Source: Chania multitudinisentens RB-25
GTDB lineage: Bacteria > Pseudomonadota > Gammaproteobacteria > Enterobacterales > Enterobacteriaceae
DNA length: 64,000 nucleotides
Direction: 5' to 3'
NCBI RefSeq assembly: GCF_000520015.2
Contig: NZ_CP007044.2
Span: forward strand, 4,650,001-4,714,000
Position numbers and translations under genes: made by a program. The notes beneath the pieces were generated by a model. The model saw nothing but the letters and a program-made list of their open reading frames with translations, ran no database searches and had not been told where the DNA came from. Below are positions 34,366-41,944 of this stretch, piece by piece (within the stretch, counting starts at the first letter, position 1; each line of letters starts with the position of its first letter).

Positions 34366-35015
34366 ATACCCTCCTTCTGCGGCACAAAGCGCACGTTGTC
34401 ACCAGGGCGCAACAGCGTCGGTGGCATTTCATGAGGATTAAACAGGGCAAGCGGTGTACGGCCAATCAGTTGCCAGCCACCGGGCGTGACCAACGGATAG
34501 ATCCCGGTCTGGCCGCCACCAATGCCTACCGAACCGGCAGCAACCGACAAACGCGGTTCCGCCCGGCGCGGCATGGCCAACCGTTCCGGCATGCCACCCA
34601 AATAGGTGAAACCCGGTTGGAAACCGAGGAAGTACACCACATAAGCCACCGAGGAATGGCACTCCACGACCTGCTGCTGCGTCATACCCGTATGCTGTGC
34701 CACCTCAAGCAGATCGGGGCCATACTCCCCGCCATAGACCACCGGAATATCCACATCGCGGGATTCCGGCACCAGGCTTTCATTATCTTCCCAACCCTGC
34801 CGCAACAGCGCTAACATGGCTTCGGCATCCGCCTGCGGCGTATACAGCAACAGCGTCAGATTGTTCATGCCCGGAACCACTTCTCGCACATCCGTATGGT
34901 GGTTTAGCTTTTCCGCCAATGCCCAAATACGTTGCTGACTCTGCAACGTGACCGGTGGTGCCAATTCAAGCACGACTGCTCTTTCCCCTAATAGGTAATA
35001 TTGTGCTTGCTGCAC
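34359..35015 (-). CDS. pxpB: 5-oxoprolinase subunit PxpB (YbgJ)
   Basis: 218 residues, AHS1/KipI family: MQQAQYYLLGERAVVLEL at the start, VVPGMNNLTLLLY, and the conserved GFQPGFTYLGGMPERLAMPRR and GSVGIGGGQTGIYPLVTPGGWQLIG. First gene of the six-gene 5-oxoproline operon; GGAG lies before the ATG. A strong stem-loop and a GGATTA triplication lie in the 140-bp gap upstream. Confidence 0.96.
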   Translation of the reverse strand: MQQAQYYLLGERAVVLELAPPVTLQSQQRIWALAEKLNHHTDVREVVPGMNNLTLLLYTPQADAEAMLALLRQGWEDNESLVPESRDVDIPVVYGGEYGPDLLEVAQHTGMTQQQVVECHSSVAYVVYFLGFQPGFTYLGGMPERLAMPRRAEPRLSVAAGSVGIGGGQTGIYPLVTPGGWQLIGRTPLALFNPHEMPPTLLRPGDNVRFVPQKEGIC

Positions 35016-35101
35016 CTTACTCTCCTTTATTTATTGCAAAACCTATCCGTTATGCGTGATGACAACCGGGCTGTCAATAGAACAACCTTCTATAAAATAA
35101 A

Positions 35102-35149
35102 GGATTAGGATTAGGATTATTTCCGGGTTCGGCCAGGCGAACCCGGAAA
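35102..35149 (-). terminator. Stem-loop between ybgI and pxpB, with adjacent GGATTA triplication
   Basis: 12-bp perfect stem TTTCCGGGTTCG / CGAACCCGGAAA with a 6-base loop (35120-35149), 7 bp after the ybgI stop. Next to it (35102-35119) stand three tandem GGATTA units. There is no clear T run, so it may separate the ybgI and pxp transcripts only partly. Confidence 0.55.
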
Positions 35150-35155
35150 AGAAAA

Positions 35156-35899
35156 TCAGGCAGGATTCGGGATATCGATAAAGGTCACATCAAAGCCGTG
35201 TTGCTGCGCCAGCCACTCACCCAACGCCTTGATTCCCCCGCGTTCGGTAGCATGATGGCCGGCAGCAAAGAAGTGCAGCCCCATTTCCCGGGCCGTATGG
35301 ATGGTTTGTTCGGAAACCTCGCCGCTGATAAAGGCATCAACCCCAAATCGCGCAGCGCTGTCGATAAAACCCTGGCCGCCACCGGTACACCAGGCTACTT
35401 TGCGAATATGTGCAGGTGCGTTATCGCCACAGTGCAACACCGTGCGTCCCAAGCTGTTTTCGATGCGCTGTTGCAGTTCACTGCCACTCAGCGGTTGCAC
35501 AAACTCACCGTATGGCACCAAAGGTTCAACTTCACCCAGCACGCGAATCCCCAGCACCTGAGCAAGCTGGACGTTATTGCCCAGCACCGGATGCGCATCC
35601 AGCGGCAGATGATAACCGTACAGATTGATATCATTGCTCAACAGCGTTTTCAGCCGGTTACGCTTCATGCCACGCACCGACGGCGCTTCGTTTTTCCAGA
35701 AATAACCGTGATGCACCACAACGGCATCGGCCTGGTGTTCCACCGCGGCATCCAGCAGCGCCTGACACGCCGTCACCCCGGTGACAATACGCTGTACCTG
35801 CGCGCGCCCTTCTACCTGTAAGCCATTCGGCCCATAGTCCTGAAAGGCGGCACAGTTCAGTTCGGTGTTGATCAGGTTTTCCAAATCGAGGTTATTCAT
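35156..35899 (-). CDS. ybgI: NIF3/DUF34-family metal-binding protein YbgI
   Basis: Di-metal hexameric ring protein of the NIF3 (DUF34) family; exact function unresolved. 247 residues from MNNLDLENLIN, equal to E. coli YbgI; the frame opens 6 codons earlier (MLREKT). Metal-ligand regions are VVHHGYFWK near residue 63, and ISGEVSEQTIHTAREMGLHFFAAGHHATERGG toward the C-terminus. It follows the phosphodiesterase gene by 57 bp. In E. coli it precedes pxpB in the same way. Confidence 0.95.
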   Translation of the reverse strand: MNNLDLENLINTELNCAAFQDYGPNGLQVEGRAQVQRIVTGVTACQALLDAAVEHQADAVVVHHGYFWKNEAPSVRGMKRNRLKTLLSNDINLYGYHLPLDAHPVLGNNVQLAQVLGIRVLGEVEPLVPYGEFVQPLSGSELQQRIENSLGRTVLHCGDNAPAHIRKVAWCTGGGQGFIDSAARFGVDAFISGEVSEQTIHTAREMGLHFFAAGHHATERGGIKALGEWLAQQHGFDVTFIDIPNPA

Positions 35900-35956
35900 C
35901 GTTTTCTCTCTTAACATAGCCCATCTGTTGCCATAACCTGCTTTCAGGAAAAAGAG

Positions 35957-36940
35957 TTATTGGAACTGTTGCCGGTCGCCCTGATCCATCAAAATAAACT
36001 TCACCCCCAGATCGTTACCCTGTTCCAATTGCTGGCTGATGGTGGCACGCACATCAACATTTTGTTTCAGGCTGGGTTTAATATGGCTGATGATCACCGG
36101 CAGATCTTTCAACGAATCTTCTCCCCCGCTGTATTGCTGCAAGTTTTTCAGCTCTTTCAGCAACCAGGCCGGCGTCAAATGCCCATAGAGCTGTTTATCC
36201 TCCACACCGTTAGGGTAAGAGGTTTCAATAATCATGCCTTTCAGTTTCTTCTGCTCAATGAGCGGCCCTAGCGCACGCCAGATGGTATCCAGATTGCGTG
36301 ATTGCTCCAACGCATCAGGGCCGGTATCACCAAAATAGGCGAATGAGCCTTCACGATCGGCAATCAACAACATCGACGAAGGATAACGATCATGGCTAAG
36401 TGGATACATCACACCGCTCAAACCGGTCAACCCGATGGCAAAACGCTGCTGCGGGCGTAGCGTTTGCAAACGGTAAGTCCCCAGCCGCGCCCCATTGCCC
36501 GCATCGGTAAAGTTTGGCCAAGCCTTCCAGTTGAAATAATGATTGCGCAACGTCAGTACCGTATCCGCCTGCGCGTAAATGGTTTTTTTGTTGTCCTCAG
36601 GTGAGCCGATAATCAAGCCAGCAACATGGTCCAAATGACCGTGGCTGATAAAATAGCTGTCGATCAGCTGGCGAAACACGTACCCTTGCGGAGTATAAGG
36701 AGCCGCCACTTCAGGCGTTACCTGCGGAAAATGCCCTTTGTCCAACCCTTTGGCAATCCCCGGCAACAGCGAACCCGCATCCAATGCCAGATACTGCGTT
36801 TGATCGCTACTGCGAATCAGATAAGAAGTCAGATTACCGTCGCTGACGCCGCCATCGACGCCCAGCGCAACTACGTCAAAACCAGCCATCACCAGCGTGG
36901 AATAACCACCCAGGCACAAAGCCAGCATCTTTTTCATCAT
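35957..36940 (-). CDS. Secreted class II 3',5'-cyclic-nucleotide phosphodiesterase
   Basis: 327-residue metallo-beta-lactamase-fold protein of the class II cyclic-nucleotide phosphodiesterase family (PDE1/CpdP type). I see the family signature SHGHLDHVAGL around residue 100, then FGDTGPD, IETSYPNG and SHIKPS, all parts of the di-zinc site of this family. The N-terminus MMKKMLALCLGGYSTLVMAG looks like a signal peptide, so a periplasmic location is likely, as known for Vibrio CpdP. It is absent from the E. coli phr-ybgI interval. It sits 22 bp after phrB and 57 bp before ybgI, probably one transcript. Substrate (cAMP or other) is inferred. Confidence 0.85.
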   Translation of the reverse strand: MMKKMLALCLGGYSTLVMAGFDVVALGVDGGVSDGNLTSYLIRSSDQTQYLALDAGSLLPGIAKGLDKGHFPQVTPEVAAPYTPQGYVFRQLIDSYFISHGHLDHVAGLIIGSPEDNKKTIYAQADTVLTLRNHYFNWKAWPNFTDAGNGARLGTYRLQTLRPQQRFAIGLTGLSGVMYPLSHDRYPSSMLLIADREGSFAYFGDTGPDALEQSRNLDTIWRALGPLIEQKKLKGMIIETSYPNGVEDKQLYGHLTPAWLLKELKNLQQYSGGEDSLKDLPVIISHIKPSLKQNVDVRATISQQLEQGNDLGVKFILMDQGDRQQFQ

Positions 36941-36962
36941 CAGGAAGCTCCTTGCTGTAACC

Positions 36963-38387
36963 TTAAAATCCCCCGCGCTTGGCCGCCTCGAAAGCCGCCA
37001 ATGTCGCTAACCGAGCCTGCTGGTGATCGACTATCGGTAACGGGTAATCCAGCACATATTGTTGTTTTTCCGCCCAGCGATGGGGTTGATGGATGTCATT
37101 GTCCGGTACATCCACCAGTTCAGGCAACCATTTGCGGATAAAAGTGCCTTGTGGATCAAAACGTTCGCCCTGCGTAGTCGGGTTAAAAATGCGAAAATAC
37201 GGAGCGGCATCGGTGCCGGTAGACGCCGCCCACTGCCAGCCACCGTTATTGGCGGCCAGATCGCCATCCAACAGTTGCTGCATAAAGTAACGTTCACCAG
37301 CCCGCCAGTCGATCAACAAATCCTTTACCAGAAAACTGGCGCTGATCATGCGTAAACGATTATGTATCCAACCGGTTTGATTGAGCTGGCGCATGGCGGC
37401 ATCAACGATCGGATACCCTGTCTGCCCCTGCTGCCAAGCTTGCAATGCCCGATCGTTCACCTGCCAGCATACCCTATCTGTCCACTCAATAAAGGGGCGA
37501 TGTTGGCATAGCGCCGGATGCGCCACCATCAGGTGGCGATAAAATTCGCGCCAGATCAGTTCATTCAGCCAACAGAAAGCCCCGCTTTCCGGGTTTTCCA
37601 GCACATCCGGGCATTCGGCCCGTAGCCGGTTAAAACACTGGCGTGGTGATAACACGCCAATAGCCAGATAAGGCGACAGACTGCTGGTGCCCGCAATCGC
37701 AGGCAGATCGCGCTGTTTCACGTAATCCTGTACCTGCTCACGGCAGAAAGTACGCAGCCGTTGCAACGCCACCTCCTCCCCTGCGGGGTAAGCGCTTCCC
37801 ACCTTTGCTAAGGGGTAATCGAACATCTCTGGCGGGGTAACGTTGATTTTCTCACCGCGTGAACGAGGGGCCGGCAATGAATTCACATCGGATTCCAGCA
37901 ACCGCTGAATAAACGCCCGGCGAAACGGCGTATAGACCTTATACATTTCACCGCTGCCGGTTTGCACACTGCCCGGTGGTAACAGCAGGCTATCGTCAAA
38001 GCGATGGCAAATAACCTTCCCCGCCAGTTGCCGTTCGAGCTGGGCATCACGCTGGCGCTCGTTGATTTCATACTGGCGGTTGTAAAACAGTGCGCTGACC
38101 TGCCGTTGCTGGCAGAAATCCACCAGCCAGACCAGCGAACCGGCAAAGTCGTTACATTGATGGTAAACCAGTTCAATCCCGCGTGCCGCCAGTGCCTGTT
38201 GCACCTGCAACAGATTGGCATGGATAAATGCCGCCTGGCGTGGAGCCATATCATGCTGCTGCCACTGGGTTGGGGTAGCGATAAACACCGCCAATACTTT
38301 GGCATCAGGATCACCACAGGCTGCATAGAGCGCTTTGTTATCGATAATACGCAGATCGTTACGCAACCAAACCAGGTGGGTGGCCAT
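36963..38387 (-). CDS. phrB: Deoxyribodipyrimidine photo-lyase (class I CPD photolyase)
   Basis: Light-dependent repair of cyclobutane pyrimidine dimers with FAD and an MTHF antenna. 474 residues (E. coli 472): N-terminal alpha/beta antenna domain MATHLVWLRNDLRIIDNKAL, FAD domain with YPIVDAAMRQLNQTGWIHNRLRM and the conserved GGWQWAASTGTDAAPYFRIFNP. AAGGA precedes the ATG. It follows the ybgA-like gene by 15 bp. Confidence 0.97.
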   Translation of the reverse strand: MATHLVWLRNDLRIIDNKALYAACGDPDAKVLAVFIATPTQWQQHDMAPRQAAFIHANLLQVQQALAARGIELVYHQCNDFAGSLVWLVDFCQQRQVSALFYNRQYEINERQRDAQLERQLAGKVICHRFDDSLLLPPGSVQTGSGEMYKVYTPFRRAFIQRLLESDVNSLPAPRSRGEKINVTPPEMFDYPLAKVGSAYPAGEEVALQRLRTFCREQVQDYVKQRDLPAIAGTSSLSPYLAIGVLSPRQCFNRLRAECPDVLENPESGAFCWLNELIWREFYRHLMVAHPALCQHRPFIEWTDRVCWQVNDRALQAWQQGQTGYPIVDAAMRQLNQTGWIHNRLRMISASFLVKDLLIDWRAGERYFMQQLLDGDLAANNGGWQWAASTGTDAAPYFRIFNPTTQGERFDPQGTFIRKWLPELVDVPDNDIHQPHRWAEKQQYVLDYPLPIVDHQQARLATLAAFEAAKRGGF

Positions 38388-38402
38388 AACATTCCTTTCT
38401 GA

Positions 38403-39356
38403 TTAATGACCGTAACGCAGCCTTAGCGCTTCCGGATAGGGTTCGAAATAGCGCTGTTGCGCTAAATAATTATCAGGATATTCAGCCATATAATGCTTTA
38501 ACAATGTGATCGGTGCCAATAGCGGCTGCATCCCTTGGCGATAGTGGTCAATCAGTTGTGCCAATTCCTGGCGCTGCGCGGAACTGAGCTGGCGACGAAA
38601 ATAACCCTGCACATGCATCAGTACGTTGGTGTGATTACGACGGGTCGCTTTATGCTTCAACAAGCTCATCAGGCGGCTGCGATAGGCGACGACAAACGCT
38701 TCCAATGAATCCCAGTGTTCAATCCCCGCCACAAAGCGGCCGAGTTCACGGTATTCGGGCTGTGAATGTGCCAACAACGAAAGTTTATAACGGCTGTGGA
38801 AAGCGATCAGCCCGCCCCGTGTCAACCCGTTACGCCACAGCATATTGAGTTCATAAAGCGCATACACCCGCTCAACAAAGTTCTCCCGCAGCACCGCATC
38901 ATTCAGGCGACCATCCTCTTCTACCGGCAACCACGGCATCTGACGCAGCAGCTCCGCAGTAAATAGCCCAACTCCGCTTTTACGCGCGCCTTCTCCCGTT
39001 TCGCTATACACCTTAACCCGCTCCATACCGCAGCTGGGTGATTTCGCACAGACGATGTAACCACATAAATGCTGCAACGCCGCCACGCGTTGTTCCGAGA
39101 ACTGCTGCATCTGAGTGGTAACATCCACCGTGTTATCGTTGCTGTGACGCAGCACAATTTGTTGCGGTGTTTTTATCAGCCGTAACGCAGGCCGCGGCGT
39201 TGGCAAACCAATCGCCATTTCCGGGCAGATAGGCTCGAAGTGTACATAAGGAGCCAGTTGCTCAACGGCAAACTCCAGCCGTTTATGGCCCCCATCAAAA
39301 CGCACCGCCCCGCCCAACAGGCAAGCACTGATCCCTACCGGAATTTTATCACTCAC
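38403..39356 (-). CDS. YbgA-like DUF523-DUF1722 fusion protein
   Basis: 317 residues from a GTG (MSDKIPVGISACLLGG) with GGGAAG upstream; the frame extends 25 codons further but without support. Residues 1-150 are a DUF523 domain, the family of the thiouracil desulfidase TudS, with three conserved cysteines (Cys12 in SACLLG, Cys44 in PICPEM, Cys109 in KSPSCG) that can hold a [4Fe-4S] cluster. Residues about 190-305 are DUF1722 (ANHTNVLMHVQGYF-like: RRNHTNVLMHVQGYFRRQL), the whole of E. coli YbgA. Placed immediately before phrB, as in E. coli. Function is not established; a role in nucleobase or thiolated-base repair is a guess. Confidence 0.88.
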   Translation of the reverse strand: MSDKIPVGISACLLGGAVRFDGGHKRLEFAVEQLAPYVHFEPICPEMAIGLPTPRPALRLIKTPQQIVLRHSNDNTVDVTTQMQQFSEQRVAALQHLCGYIVCAKSPSCGMERVKVYSETGEGARKSGVGLFTAELLRQMPWLPVEEDGRLNDAVLRENFVERVYALYELNMLWRNGLTRGGLIAFHSRYKLSLLAHSQPEYRELGRFVAGIEHWDSLEAFVVAYRSRLMSLLKHKATRRNHTNVLMHVQGYFRRQLSSAQRQELAQLIDHYRQGMQPLLAPITLLKHYMAEYPDNYLAQQRYFEPYPEALRLRYGH

Positions 39357-39452
39357 GTTTTGCTTCCCAAAATGTTGGATGATGCAAAAAGTGTAGAAGA
39401 ATTCACGCGTTGGTACGACCCTGTTACACATTAGGCAATAACCAGCACAAAC

Positions 39453-39481
39453 AAAAAACCCTCGTCAAAAAACGAGGGTTT
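39453..39481 (-). terminator. Terminator of ybfA
   Basis: Minus strand AACCCTCGT-TTTTTG-ACGAGGGTT (9-bp stem) followed by TTTTTTG, 28 bp after the ybfA stop. Confidence 0.92.
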
Positions 39482-39508
39482 CAGCACGGAACACGTGGTT
39501 AACAGCAA

Positions 39509-39715
39509 TCAATAAAAATCACCAGACGCCGCTTCTGCCTGCTGTAACCAGACCGGTTTATTACTGGTTTTTGACCAGACACGGTGCAGGTAGCTGTAAA
39601 AACGTGCGCGATCATCGCGGAATAACATGACGGGTAAAGCCACCAGGCCAATCAGAAGCACTGCGCTGCGGCGCAGGAAAATCCGATGCAATGGATAGGC
39701 GTGATAATTAGACAT
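39509..39715 (-). CDS. ybfA: Small membrane protein YbfA (DUF2517)
   Basis: 68 residues, same length as E. coli YbfA, with one hydrophobic helix (about 16-33) and the conserved tail DRARFYSYLHRVWSKTSNKPVWLQQAEAASGDFY. Function unknown. Divergent from kdpFABCDE as in E. coli; its own terminator follows. Confidence 0.93.
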   Translation of the reverse strand: MSNYHAYPLHRIFLRRSAVLLIGLVALPVMLFRDDRARFYSYLHRVWSKTSNKPVWLQQAEAASGDFY

Positions 39716-40154
39716 GCGAACCTCCTTAAAAAACCTGCCGCGAAGCTGTCAAACTTCCGTGCTGGTGTAAAAATAGACGATATGATTTGGAATCTGGACA
39801 AAATTTTAGCGCATCTGTTGTAATTTTACTACTCATCCGACCACTAAATTGCACAAAAAAATCGCAAAAAAAGCCTTGGCACGTAATTTTGTTACATTGA
39901 AGTTAACAAAAAACATAACCAGAGTAACTATAAGGCTTACTTTCTGATCACCCGGCTTTATCTCCTGAAAACAGGCTACCAAACTGGCGGGAACGCTTTA
40001 CTCATCGCTCAAATGAATCATAACAACCGTTTTTTTGCTGAAATTTCAGCCATTTTTATACTTTTTTTACACCGCCAGGCGCTATTTTTTCATTTTCTTT
40101 CCACCCCGATCCCTACACTCAAGCTATCAAAAACTACACCTCTGGAGGTGTCCT
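39716..40154 (+). promoter_or_regulatory. ybfA-kdpF divergent control region
   Basis: 439 bp without a gene. The left half is AT-rich and would carry the ybfA promoter, which I cannot pinpoint. The right half holds the KdpE box (40055-40071), a kdpF -10 TACACT (40114-40119) and the SD sequence TGGAGG (40142-40147). Confidence 0.75.
40055..40071 (+). promoter_or_regulatory. KdpE binding site of the kdp promoter
   Basis: TTTATACTTTTTTTACA is, as I recall, identical to the 17-base KdpE-protected sequence of E. coli kdpFABC. It lies about 45-60 bp upstream of the -10 TACACT, the expected spacing for activation by phosphorylated KdpE under potassium limitation. Confidence 0.9.
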
Positions 40155-40244
40155 GTGAGTTTCAGCGTCATTGGTGGTGCGCTGTTGGTTCTGCTGCTGT
40201 TGGGCTATCTGCTTTATGCCCTGTTTAATGCGGAGGATTTCTGA
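40155..40244 (+). CDS. kdpF: Potassium-transporting ATPase small subunit KdpF
   Basis: 29-residue single-helix peptide that stabilises the KdpFABC complex. Reads MSFSVIGGALLVLLLLGYLL then YALFNAEDF, close to E. coli KdpF. GTG start with TGGAGG eight bases upstream. Its TGA shares one base with the kdpA ATG (TGATG). Confidence 0.96.
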   Translation: MSFSVIGGALLVLLLLGYLLYALFNAEDF

Positions 40245-41932
40245 TGGCCACTTCAGCCTTCTTATTGATCGCCAGCTTTATGCTGATACTTCTGCTGCTG
40301 GCCCGTCCACTGGGCGGCTTTATCGCACGCCTGATCGAAGGCGAACCGCTACCCGTTCTGCGCCATCTGGAAGCCGCCGTTTGGCGCTGCTGTGGTAACC
40401 ACAGCGCAGAAATGAATGGCCGGCAGTACGCACTGGCTATTCTGTGGTTTAACCTGTTTGGTCTAGTGTTGCTATTTATCCTGCTGATGGCTCAAGGGTC
40501 ACTGCCGCTTAACCCACAAAAGTTCGCGGGCCTGTCTTGGGATCTGGCATTCAATACCGCCGTCAGTTTTGTCACCAATACCAACTGGCAGGCCTACAGC
40601 GGTGAAAACACCCTTAGCTATCTCAGCCAGATGGTTGGGCTGACGGTGCAGAACTTCCTGTCTGCCGCTACCGGTATCGCCGTGGCCTTTGCCCTGATCC
40701 GCGCTTTTGCCCGCCGTTCCAGTGCTACCATCGGCAATGCCTGGGCCGACCTGCTGCGTATTACCCTGTATGTGCTGTTACCGCTTTCGCTGATTACCGC
40801 ACTGTTCTTTGTCAGCCAGGGCAGCCTGCAAAATCTCCTGCCTTACCTGCACCTGAACACGCTGGAAGGCGTACAGCAAACGCTGCCGATGGGGCCGGTT
40901 GCTTCGCAAGAAGCGATCAAGATGCTTGGCACCAACGGCGGCGGTTTCTTCGGCGCCAACTCAGCACACCCATTCGAAAACCCAACCGCATTGACCAACT
41001 TTGTACAGATGCTGGCGATCTTCCTGATCCCATGCGCACTGTGCTTCGCTTTTGGTCAGGTGACCGGCGAAAACCGTCAGGGCCACGCATTAATTTGGGC
41101 GATGACGCTGATTTTCGTAGTTGCGGTCATTGTAGTGATGTACGCCGAGACGGCTGGCAATCCACATCTGAGCACGTTAGGCAGCACCAGTAACATCAAT
41201 ATGGAAGGCAAAGAATCCCGCTTTGGCATTCTCGACAGCAGCTTATTTTCGGTGGTCACCACGGCGGCCTCTAACGGTGCGGTCAACGCCATGCTTGATT
41301 CCTTTACCCCTTTGGGCGGCTTGGTGCCAATGTGGTTGATGCAGATAGGTGAAGTGGTGTTCGGCGGCGTCGGTTCCGGTCTGTACGGCATGCTGCTGTT
41401 CGTGCTGCTGACGGTGTTTATCGCCGGGCTGATGATTGGCCGCACCCCGGAATACCTGGGTAAGAAAATTGATGTCTATGACATGAAAATGACCGCGTTG
41501 GCGATCCTGGTTACCCCTGCCTTGGTGCTGCTGGGAACTGCACTGGCGATTGCTACCGAGGCAGGCCGTGCCGGGATACTCAACCCAGGCGCACATGGTT
41601 TCAGTGAAGTGCTGTATGTCCTGTCTTCAACCGCCAACAACAACGGCAGTGCTTTCGCCGGTTTAAGCACGAATACGCCGTTCTACAACCTGCTCTTGGC
41701 CTTTGCCATGTTTGTCGGCCGTTTCGGGGTGATCCTGCCGGTATTGGCCATTGCCGGTTCGCTGTGCGTTAAGAAACGTCAACCTACGGGGAACGGTACG
41801 CTGCCGACCTACGGGCCGCTGTTTATCGGTTTGCTGATCGGCACCATCCTGCTGGTGGGTGCGTTGACCTTCATTCCTGCGCTGGCTCTGGGCCCGGTGG
41901 CCGAGCATTTGCAACTTTGGCTGGCAAACTAA
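40244..41932 (+). CDS. kdpA: Potassium-transporting ATPase subunit A (K+ channel-like)
   Basis: K+-translocating subunit of the high-affinity Kdp ATPase, member of the SKT superfamily. 562 residues with about ten membrane helices and four selectivity-filter-like loops, for example VTNTNWQAYSGE, GTNGGGFFGANSAHPFENP and SSTANNNGSAFAGL. Coupled to kdpF and followed 12 bp later by kdpB. Confidence 0.98.
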   Translation: MATSAFLLIASFMLILLLLARPLGGFIARLIEGEPLPVLRHLEAAVWRCCGNHSAEMNGRQYALAILWFNLFGLVLLFILLMAQGSLPLNPQKFAGLSWDLAFNTAVSFVTNTNWQAYSGENTLSYLSQMVGLTVQNFLSAATGIAVAFALIRAFARRSSATIGNAWADLLRITLYVLLPLSLITALFFVSQGSLQNLLPYLHLNTLEGVQQTLPMGPVASQEAIKMLGTNGGGFFGANSAHPFENPTALTNFVQMLAIFLIPCALCFAFGQVTGENRQGHALIWAMTLIFVVAVIVVMYAETAGNPHLSTLGSTSNINMEGKESRFGILDSSLFSVVTTAASNGAVNAMLDSFTPLGGLVPMWLMQIGEVVFGGVGSGLYGMLLFVLLTVFIAGLMIGRTPEYLGKKIDVYDMKMTALAILVTPALVLLGTALAIATEAGRAGILNPGAHGFSEVLYVLSSTANNNGSAFAGLSTNTPFYNLLLAFAMFVGRFGVILPVLAIAGSLCVKKRQPTGNGTLPTYGPLFIGLLIGTILLVGALTFIPALALGPVAEHLQLWLAN

Positions 41933-41944
41933 GAGAACAAAACG

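Noticed and set aside
32706..35015. Possible lateral acquisition of the pxp genes
   Set aside because: The same genes occupy the same place in E. coli (ybgJKL after ybgI); this is ancestral synteny, with only the carrier genes and pcp added.
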